Source: Coxiella endosymbiont of Amblyomma nuttalli
GTDB lineage: Bacteria; Pseudomonadota; Gammaproteobacteria; Coxiellales; Coxiellaceae
NCBI RefSeq assembly: GCF_018107685.1
Contig: NZ_CP064834.1
Location: 310,001-374,000 of the forward strand
DNA length: 64,000 nt
Reading direction: 5' to 3'
This document shows, piece after piece, positions 57,098-64,000 of the stretch (position 1 is the stretch's first letter; every line of letters starts with the position of its first letter). The translations under genes and the position numbers were made by a program. The notes under the pieces were generated by a model that worked only from the letters and a program-made list of their open reading frames with translations, ran no database searches and had not been told where the DNA came from.

Positions 57098-58468
57098 TCA
57101 GTCCGTATCTAGGGTACTCTGTCTGATTCGTTTTCGCAATTCGTTTTCACTAATTATTTTTTTATCGAATTTAAGGTAAATGAGATTCTCATAATGCGAT
57201 ACGACAACTTCTGAAACACCCTCAATTAAGTAAAGATCTTGATGTATAACTGCTAAGTCTATGATTAGTGGTTTATTTAACCTTACAGTAATAGTTGATA
57301 GATAAAGAGGTTGTTTCATGAGGATGACAATTGCTAGCCATATTGAACCAATTATCGTGCAAAAAGTAAAAAGTCCCAAGATATGAAAATGGTCAAAAAT
57401 CCAACCGCCAATGCTACCGCCAAAAAAAATACCAAAAAATTGAGCTGATGAATAAATACCCATTGCAGTTCCTTTATAAGGAATAGGCGCGACTTTGGAA
57501 ATTATCGAGGGTAAGATAGCTTCAAGTAAGGTAAAAGCGATGAAAAAGAAAAATAAAACAATGCTAATCGAACTAAATGAGTGCGGTAAAAGGCATAATG
57601 AAATCGGACAAATCACCAGAACTATAGTAGAACCAATAAAAAAGGATTTTAATTTGCGTTGCTTCTCCATAATGATGACAAGCGGTATGATTACTATAAA
57701 AGTGAGTAGCATGATTATTAAATACAACAGCACTTGCTGCTGTTCTGTCAAACAAATGATTTGACTTAGCATGACTGGAATACCTATAAAAAATGCTGTT
57801 AAGATACAGTGCAATGAAAAGATACCTAGATCTAATCGTAAAAGCTGGGTATTACACAAAACTCTTTTAAAATAGTTCTGCTTCGATCTAATCTGAGGAT
57901 GAAGAAAGACTCTCGGTGGAGTCGGCACGGTAGTATAAAGGAGAATAATACTGAATCCAGCAAGTAGCACTGTCACCCAAAAAATACCACTAAGCTGAAA
58001 CCATGCATTGATGATAGGTCCTAGGATAAGAGATGCAGCAAAGGAAAATCCAATGATCATGCCCACTAATGCCATAGCTTTGCTGCGATCTTCATCGCGA
58101 GTTAAATCAACAATTGTAGCCAGTGCGGTGCTGCCAATAGCTCCTGCTCCTTGAATTGCACGACCGATAATAACCCCATAAATCGAATGCGCAACCGCTG
58201 CAACTACGCTACCTAAGCCCAATAGGATCAAGCCTCCTGCTAGAACAGGTTTGCGTCCAATGTAATCAGAGAGTATACCAAATGCTATTTGAAAACATGC
58301 TTGTGCAAGACCATAAATTCCCAGGGCAAGTCCAATGAGTGTTGGTGTGGCTAGTGCAATTTTGTGTGTATAAAGCGCAAACACAGGCAAAAGCATAAAC
58401 AAACCCAGCATCCTAAAAGCCATAATGACAGCTAATGACACTATTGCTGTTTGTTTTTTTACATGCAT
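57098..58468 (-). CDS. YajR-like MFS transporter
   Basis: 456-residue inner-membrane protein with 12 predicted helices and the MFS motif A GILSDYIGRKPV between helices 2 and 3. The C-terminal roughly 65 residues (VRLNKPLIIDLAV … LYLIEGVSEVVV) resemble the soluble ferredoxin-like domain found at the end of E. coli YajR, whose length (454) is nearly the same. Substrate unknown. In many relatives the order is uvrA - this transporter - ssb; here uvrA is not found on the other side. Confidence 0.85.
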   Translation of the reverse strand: MHVKKQTAIVSLAVIMAFRMLGLFMLLPVFALYTHKIALATPTLIGLALGIYGLAQACFQIAFGILSDYIGRKPVLAGGLILLGLGSVVAAVAHSIYGVIIGRAIQGAGAIGSTALATIVDLTRDEDRSKAMALVGMIIGFSFAASLILGPIINAWFQLSGIFWVTVLLAGFSIILLYTTVPTPPRVFLHPQIRSKQNYFKRVLCNTQLLRLDLGIFSLHCILTAFFIGIPVMLSQIICLTEQQQVLLYLIIMLLTFIVIIPLVIIMEKQRKLKSFFIGSTIVLVICPISLCLLPHSFSSISIVLFFFFIAFTLLEAILPSIISKVAPIPYKGTAMGIYSSAQFFGIFFGGSIGGWIFDHFHILGLFTFCTIIGSIWLAIVILMKQPLYLSTITVRLNKPLIIDLAVIHQDLYLIEGVSEVVVSHYENLIYLKFDKKIISENELRKRIRQSTLDTD

Positions 58469-59367
58469 GAAATCAGTAAGCCTTTACTACCAGTAACTAA
58501 TAACCGCTAATCCGCTTGAAAAATATTACTATCATTTAGACAAGCGTCAAGACCCCATGCAGAGATAATGATAATATTTGACGATATTTTAAAGATAAAT
58601 CACAGTTTTGAATTTGATAATTAGCATAAATAGCATTTAGAATTTTATTTTTTGGCTGCTTTTATCTCTCATTTTGGTGCTTTGACGCTCGTGTTCATGA
58701 ATAGCATTCATTAATCGTCCCTCTATCATATTATGGTCTGTAATTATTAATGATTTGTTTGGAGGAAAACTTATCTTTAAATTTAAGTCCTGACACTGTG
58801 TGATGTTCCCAGACAATTTCCTCGATATTCCCTATACCAACCTGAATAGGCAATGAATCTTTATTTTGTTGTTATATTAAAACCTTTTAGTCAGATCTCA
58901 GTATGTACAATCTTCTTGCATCACAATTATATAGGCATCGTTTTTATAGTCTGCGTACGATTATAGAAGTACTGTGCAAGCGATAAAATAATCCAAGTAC
59001 GCTATTTCCTCTTCGTCTAGTTATTGTTAAAGCGTCTAGTTGTTGTTAAAGCACTGCTCATACTGTATATTTGCTGCTCTACTGTTGTTGAATATTAGAG
59101 AAGAATGGATAACATGGTGGAAAAAGGTTTTACAAAGTTCCTTGCTTTATATCGACAAGATACATTATTAAGATTTTGCTCTGTCAGGTATCGTGTAAGA
59201 TAGAAAGTGTTATTACTAATACAGCAATTCTGACGCTTGAATCATCAGACCCCTCCCTCATTCCAAGACAAGAATTATTGATTGTTGGAAAGTGAGTGCG
59301 CATAGAGATCGAGATGCTACGATGAAATCGTCAGATGATAATCAAATTATAGAGTCAAGAGGATGAA
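58469..59367. other. non-coding stretch between MFS gene and marC-like gene
   Basis: 899 nt with no recognisable gene. It contains a 19-bp tandem duplication with one mismatch (59015-59052, gtctagttattgttaaagc and gtctagttgttgttaaagc). uvrA is expected near here by synteny, but I cannot recognise any of it. Confidence 0.55.
59015..59052. repeat. 19-bp tandem duplication
   Basis: Two successive 19-bp units differing at one position, in non-coding DNA. Confidence 0.8.
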
Positions 59368-59961
59368 ATGACACTTTATACTATTGCAACCACCCTAATC
59401 CTTGTGATGGATCCTTTAGGTAATATTCCCGTTTTTCTCGCTATTCTTCAAAAGTATAATACTCGTGACCAAATCCGCATTATTTTGCGTGAATCTACCA
59501 TTGCATTCATTATTCTTACTTTATTCGTTTTCTTTGGCCGTTATATTCTGCATGGCTTGCATATCAGAACATCAGCATTAGGCATTGCCGGTGGTATTAT
59601 TCTTTTTATCATTGCTATGCGTATGATTTTTCCATCCGAACAAAAGACAGTAAAAGAAGATTTTGAAGAACCGTTAATTGTGCCATTGGCAATACCATTG
59701 ACAGCTGGACCTTCCGCGATGGCAATGGTTTTATTGTTTGTAACACGTGACCCTTATCACCTATATCTCGTCTTTTTAGGTGTACTTATTGCTTCTATAG
59801 TATTTACTGTCATTATGTTGTGTGCACCATTTCTGATGAAGGCTTTAGGAAAACGGGGGTTGACGGCAATCGAACGATTGATGGGAATGATTTTAACGAC
59901 TATTGCGGTACAAATGTTCTTATCTGGTATTACGCAATATTTGCATTATTCTTTACTTTAA
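59368..59961 (+). CDS. MarC/YhgN family membrane protein
   Basis: 197-residue inner-membrane protein with six hydrophobic segments. VMDPLGNIPVFLAIL in the first helix and PLAIPLTAGPSAMA in the middle are the paired family repeats. Length equals E. coli YhgN (197). The physiological role of the family is unclear; the old link to multiple antibiotic resistance was not upheld. It stands alone between two large empty regions. Confidence 0.9.
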   Translation: MTLYTIATTLILVMDPLGNIPVFLAILQKYNTRDQIRIILRESTIAFIILTLFVFFGRYILHGLHIRTSALGIAGGIILFIIAMRMIFPSEQKTVKEDFEEPLIVPLAIPLTAGPSAMAMVLLFVTRDPYHLYLVFLGVLIASIVFTVIMLCAPFLMKALGKRGLTAIERLMGMILTTIAVQMFLSGITQYLHYSLL

Positions 59962-61790
59962 ATCATTTGTTATCTAAATAATTCCAAACATCAGACATTC
60001 TTACGCCTCCATTTTTTGCACTTAGAGATGGATCATGGATGTTGAATAATAATTTTATATCCTAGATGATGTAATTATAATCTACGATTTATTAACGATT
60101 CGTTACTTGAATTACTTAGAAAACAACGGATTTTTAAATAAACAAGTGGAATCCTACCAATTTCTATTACAATTCGACATTTTCTATCATAATTGAATAT
60201 AGACCAATTGAATATAGACTGTAACAGAAAAGGTAGCGGAAAACCGCTAGCGTCAAATGCTTCACTTCACATAACGCATTATAAATAACGTAACTAAGTA
60301 TATAGAAAAACGCTTAGGATCAGCAAAATATAGTTATTTAAATAGACCTTCAGGTATTTATAGACCTCAAAATAAAACAAATATTATCAATCATCTACAA
60401 TTTCTGTTTGTTATATTGAAGAAAAATACAATAAATAGGCTTGTCGGTTTTTTATTTTTCAAATTATTGTCTAAATAATGTTCCCTCCAATTGATATTAT
60501 TTATGGTGAAAATGGCTTAAAACAAAGAGTTTGGTGTATTTGGTTTCTAATGAAAACAGCACAAGTTTTTTCTACTTTATTAAAAAGCACACATTTCTTT
60601 AAAGCTAAAAAGTTAAAGTTTTTCGCAAGGATTTTCGAAATAAAATTATAATATTACTTTTCCCTGTTATGCATTCTGTTAATGAATTTTTCATGCGTGA
60701 TCTACATCAATTTATAGTAGATCCTCTCTGGTATTTTTAATGTGATTTCATATTTACCGTAATGCAGTGATTAAACCCTATTTGTTTCATTGAGTTCTAA
60801 AATATAAATCTAGTAAATCATGCGATTATCTTGAAAATTACTTAACAAAGCCCATAACTATGAATCAGTATTCTCCATAGAATTCGAACCTATGTTATCG
60901 CCATAAAAGAACGATATCCTCTGAAACTATTAGATGAAGAAACTAGGTGTGCCAAAACAGACTCAGCTTATTGCAGGCCCTAATACAGAGAATGTAGTTT
61001 GTTCTAATTAATAATGGCTTGAGAAACTATTTCATAGATAAAAGAAAGACCGATCTCGCATCATTGCGAAAAAAGCGTTCTCCGTTGTGTGAGATAAGAT
61101 CAGTCTGAATGCAGTGCTTTTAATACATTGTACTCTCTCTAAACTAAGCTAGAGTGCGAAGATTGTGCCTTATTGGATAGCACTCCGTCGCAACACGCAT
61201 GTTGGGTTTGCATCCAAGGTGCTGTTATCAATGCACATCTTTAAATAGATATGCAAATATTTTGAAATAGCTATCTTATTAAGCAGTGATTCTTAGAAAA
61301 TTTTCTAAATAATTTATAAGAGAAAACTGCATTATCTTTAGTTATAAGAACTTATTTGAATTATTCTATAGTAAAATTATAGTAGAAATAAAATCTTAAA
61401 TCTCGGATTTTTATTTGCTTACGATCTAGCATTCAAAATTGATGTACTTTGGGAAACATTAGATGATTATTTTCTTTATTGTATCGCTGTATTGATGTGG
61501 CGTTATATCAATACAGTGTCTTTACTTTACATCAATAGATCGAGACACTAAACTACGTTGCCACACTTAATTGTAAAGATGTGCTTTACGCCGTTGCTGC
61601 GGTATCATTGTAGAATAACTTCGCTATCATAATTATGGAACAATATTTTTTTGATTTGCTCTTGATTTTTTAAACTGTTAGCATGAACAGAGAATCGATC
61701 ATAGAAAACGTTTACTGATAACAACAAACTTCCTAGAAGGGATTAAAAAGCCAACAATGGTTGGTTGATGAATGAAAATGAGAAAATACA
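59962..61790. other. long non-coding stretch upstream of folK
   Basis: 1.83 kb of AT-rich DNA with no open frame of at least 60 codons. It contains a 15-bp tandem duplication (60191-60220, aattgaatatagacc/aattgaatatagact) and a 10-bp perfect hairpin (61487-61516). It is probably degraded gene remains. Confidence 0.6.
61487..61516. repeat. 10-bp perfect inverted repeat
   Basis: CTGTATTGAT (61487-61496) and ATCAATACAG (61507-61516) flank a 10-nt loop. It may be the terminator of a lost gene; only a weak T-rich tail follows. Confidence 0.6.
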
Positions 61791-62303
61791 ATGACAATTA
61801 CCTATATCGGTATTGGTGCAAACCTCAATAATCCAAAAAAACGAGTACAAATGGCTATTGCCGATTTGGAAAAACTTCCAGATACGAATTTATTAATTCA
61901 TTCTAGTCTTTATCGAAGTCAGCCGTTAGGCCCACAAAATCAACCTGATTATATCAATGCAGTTGCCGCCTTTGAGACTAGATTATCACCTTATGAACTT
62001 TTGAGGAAATTGCAACAACTTGAAACACAACAAGGTCGACAACGGAATTATGAGCGGTGGGGATCACGAGTGATCGATTTAGATATTTTACTGTATGGAG
62101 ATATTCAAATGCAAGGCGATGATCTTATTATTCCTCATCCTCAACTTGCTTGGCGGGAATTCGTTCTTTATCCACTTGCTGAAATAACGAGAAATTTGAT
62201 TTTACCCGCAGGTAAGTCTCTTTTGACATTAAAAGCACAATGTTCTATTCGAAATATGATGAGCCTAAGTAATGAAAATAGTTGTGTATCCAGGAACGTT
62301 TGA
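61791..62303 (+). CDS. folK: HPPK, dihydropterin pyrophosphokinase
   Basis: 170 residues. 2-amino-4-hydroxy-6-hydroxymethyldihydropteridine pyrophosphokinase transfers pyrophosphate to the pterin in folate synthesis. [13 protein letters not shown] near the N terminus and the signature [16 protein letters not shown] are present. The 3' end overlaps coaD by 32 nt in a different frame, giving a slightly longer C terminus than the E. coli enzyme (159). It heads a folK-coaD-ferredoxin unit. Confidence 0.95.
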   Translation: MTITYIGIGANLNNPKKRVQMAIADLEKLPDTNLLIHSSLYRSQPLGPQNQPDYINAVAAFETRLSPYELLRKLQQLETQQGRQRNYERWGSRVIDLDILLYGDIQMQGDDLIIPHPQLAWREFVLYPLAEITRNLILPAGKSLLTLKAQCSIRNMMSLSNENSCVSRNV

Positions 62304-62772
62304 TCCTCTGAGTAATGGTCATATAGATATTATTCGGCGAGCTTTGTCGTTATTTGATAAAGTAATTTTGGCTTGTGCGCCAACAAGCCGCAAGAACCCC
62401 TATTTGACTTGGAATGAACGTCTAGATTTAATTGAAGCAGTATGTAAAAATTTTGAGAACGTACAAGCTATACCACTCAAGGGGTTATTAGTGGATTTTG
62501 CTAGACAACATCACGCTAACATTATTTTACGCGGACTTCGCTCTGTATCAGATTTTGATTATGAATGTCAATTAGCATACATGAATCAGAGTTTGTCACC
62601 GAAAATGGAAGTCGTTTTTTTGCCAGCAAAAGTCGATTACAGTTATATATCAGGAACACTAGTGAGAGAGATTTTAGAATCCGGAGGGGATGTATCATCT
62701 TTTGTACCGCCACTGGTTGCCCATCATTTACAAAAAAGAAAGAAAAATAATAATGAGTATTTATGGCGCTGA
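62272..62772 (+). CDS. coaD: phosphopantetheine adenylyltransferase
   Basis: 166 residues. It transfers AMP from ATP to phosphopantetheine, the fourth step of CoA synthesis, complementing coaA at 15698. The nucleotidyl-transferase motif is in [10 protein letters not shown] (8-17), and the second motif is [10 protein letters not shown] (about 125-134). The start inside folK is certain because the family begins directly with this sequence ([12 protein letters not shown]). It overlaps the ferredoxin gene by 10 nt. Confidence 0.96.
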   Translation: MKIVVYPGTFDPLSNGHIDIIRRALSLFDKVILACAPTSRKNPYLTWNERLDLIEAVCKNFENVQAIPLKGLLVDFARQHHANIILRGLRSVSDFDYECQLAYMNQSLSPKMEVVFLPAKVDYSYISGTLVREILESGGDVSSFVPPLVAHHLQKRKKNNNEYLWR

Positions 62773-63020
62773 AGATTACAGAAGAGTGCATTAACTGTGA
62801 TATATGTGAGCCAGAATGTCCGAATGATGCAATTTCAATAGGAAAACTAGTTTATGAAATTGATTCCTATCGTTGTACGGAATGCGTTGGACATTTTGAT
62901 GAGCCACAATGCCGACAAGTTTGTCCAGTAGATTGTATCCCCTTAGACTTTTACGAATCTAAAGAAGAACTACTGAAGAAATATCAATCTTTACAAAGAA
63001 AAAAACAAAGAAAAAAGTGA
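62763..63020 (+). CDS. YfhL-type 2[4Fe-4S] ferredoxin
   Basis: 85 residues. Two iron-sulfur motifs are visible: C9-x2-C12-x2-C15-x3-C19 and C38-x2-C41-x8-C50-x3-C54, with an extra C58. The eight-residue insertion in the second motif and the C-terminal basic extension are typical of the Allochromatium-type/YfhL ferredoxins. A position directly after coaD is conserved in other gammaproteobacteria. It is an electron carrier; its partners are unknown. Confidence 0.93.
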   Translation: MALKITEECINCDICEPECPNDAISIGKLVYEIDSYRCTECVGHFDEPQCRQVCPVDCIPLDFYESKEELLKKYQSLQRKKQRKK

Positions 63021-63078
63021 AGTTTTAGCTTAGCAGATGAACTTGAAAATGGTGAAATAACCATGGTGAATAACCATT

Positions 63079-63291
63079 TTATCTCGGAATTTTCTTTTCT
63101 TTAAAATCCACGTGCATGCCATTTTTGCCTGTTTTTGGGTTCCATGCACGAAAATCAAATTTTTTGGCAGTTATTTTTTTAGTCGTATTACGTTTGTTTT
63201 TATAAGTAGTATAAAAGGTACCCGTTGGTTTACCAGCTTTGGTTCTCCCAGTAGATTTAAGCATGATTTTTTCGCGCGCACTGACAGCCAT
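63079..63291 (-). CDS. rpmG: 50S ribosomal protein L33, extended form
   Basis: 70 residues compared with 55 in E. coli. The family core [10 protein letters not shown] … [22 protein letters not shown] is clear. Extra residues lie after the first strand ([10 protein letters not shown]) and in the C-terminal part ([16 protein letters not shown]). The zinc-binding cysteines are absent, as in the E. coli type. It lies 14 nt after rpmB on the minus strand. Confidence 0.93.
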   Translation of the reverse strand: MAVSAREKIMLKSTGRTKAGKPTGTFYTTYKNKRNTTKKITAKKFDFRAWNPKTGKNGMHVDFKEKKIPR

Positions 63292-63305
63292 GATTTAAAC
63301 CTTAA

Positions 63306-63554
63306 TTATTTTTTACTATTTTTCATTCTTTCGCGTCCACGGATTTTTTCGAGAACTACCTGAATTCCCAATTTATCGATGATCCGCATGCCATGAACAG
63401 AAACAGTTAAAGTTATAAAACGTTTTTCTTCGGGAAACCAAAACCGATGCTTTTTCAAATTCGGAAAAAAGCGTCGTTTGGTTTTATTGTTAGCGTGAGA
63501 AACATTATGCCCATTTTGAGGGCGTTTCCCGGTTACTTGGCATAACCTCGGCAC
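63306..63554 (-). CDS. rpmB: 50S ribosomal protein L28
   Basis: 82 residues. [25 protein letters not shown] and the later [16 protein letters not shown] segment match the family, and the length is close to E. coli (78). It forms the usual rpmB-rpmG pair, read on the minus strand. Confidence 0.96.
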   Translation of the reverse strand: MPRLCQVTGKRPQNGHNVSHANNKTKRRFFPNLKKHRFWFPEEKRFITLTVSVHGMRIIDKLGIQVVLEKIRGRERMKNSKK

Positions 63555-64000
63555 GAGAACCTACTCCACACTGGTAATGATTGAATCGTCGCTCTTATAC
63601 CAGAAATAGATTAATAATGCAAACTTTTTGTTTGAAAATGAGGAGTATGGAGTGCTGTTGTGTAGAGAGACCTTACTGTACACACTCTACACTTAATTTA
63701 TCAGGAAAACTTGTAGAGGATAAAATTTGCAGATTAAGTGTTTTTAAAATGGGCACTATCTTATTCCATTATCATATTAGCTCTCTCATAATCTCGAGTA
63801 AACTCTTACGCTGTGTTGAAAGAATATTTCTCTTGTAGAACAATATGTACTTGTGCCAATAATTACTCATAGCTGAGCAAACGTGCGTGTTTAAGATATA
63901 AGGAAATGGGTTTTTAGAATGCTCTGTAGTCATGTAGTCGGAAGCTTGATTGAGTTTCAGAGATATTCCGATTTATAAGCAACGATCAATTATTATGTTG
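63555..64000. other. non-coding end of window
   Basis: 446 nt upstream of rpmB. An open frame at 63581-63838 has no family features. The region should contain the rpmB promoter on the minus strand; I cannot define it confidently. Confidence 0.5.

Noticed and set aside
61040-61110. Imperfect inverted repeat GACCGATCT … AGATCAGTC
   Set aside because: Nine pairs with one mismatch and a loop of about 40 nt are within chance expectation in 64 kb.
63581-63838. 85-codon open frame upstream of rpmB
   Set aside because: No family features and an odd composition; probably chance.

Overview
The window is bacterial, AT-rich and gammaproteobacterial, and most likely comes from a Coxiella-like endosymbiont (the group found in ticks). 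I base this on three things. The 16S gene closely resembles Coxiella as I remember it. The single 23S gene carries several group I introns, a known Coxiella peculiarity. The chromosome is in an eroded state: full-length housekeeping genes are separated by long AT-rich stretches with no credible gene. Species level is inference; no search was run.

Layout. 1-5.9 kb: an M23 peptidase gene divergent from tyrS, flanked by about 0.9 kb and 2.4 kb of apparently decayed DNA. 5.9-12.4 kb: the rRNA operon 16S - tRNA-Ile - tRNA-Ala - 23S - 5S; the 23S gene holds three group I introns. 12.5-18.7 kb: sdaA, an AmpG-like permease, coaA and gltX. 19.4-24.4 kb: tRNA-Thr, a Bax-inhibitor-1 family protein, an Sfp-type phosphopantetheinyl transferase, then tRNA-Tyr, tRNA-Gly, tRNA-Thr, tuf copy 1, a stub of rpsJ and tRNA-Trp. 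24.5-54.5 kb: an essentially unbroken run secE-nusG-rplKAJL-rpoBC-rpsL-rpsG-fusA-tuf(copy 2)-rpsJ, followed by the S10, spc and alpha operons through rplQ. 54.9-64 kb: fabV, ssb, a YajR-like MFS transporter, a MarC-family protein, folK-coaD-ferredoxin, and rpmB-rpmG, again with large empty gaps.

How the genes fit together. The core is the transcription and translation machinery: RNA polymerase subunits, 28 ribosomal proteins, EF-G, two EF-Tu copies, NusG, and SecY/SecE. Around it are the first (CoaA) and fourth (CoaD) enzymes of CoA synthesis, a CoA-consuming phosphopantetheinyl transferase and an enoyl-ACP reductase (FabV) that serve fatty-acid synthesis, and one folate step (FolK). This fits a symbiont that keeps cofactor and lipid synthesis.

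The most unusual signal is in the 23S gene. Two group I introns, at E. coli positions 1923 and 1931, are separated by an exon of only 8 nt and share a 257-bp core that reads as identical. A third intron sits at position 2500 in the peptidyl-transferase region. P1 pairings can be drawn for all three. P10 pairings for the second and third place their last nucleotide as A instead of the usual omega-G. Other notable points are a 1275-bp tuf conversion tract that carried the first 52 nt of rpsJ into the other tuf locus, and many 10-21 bp tandem duplications, some of them inside genes.
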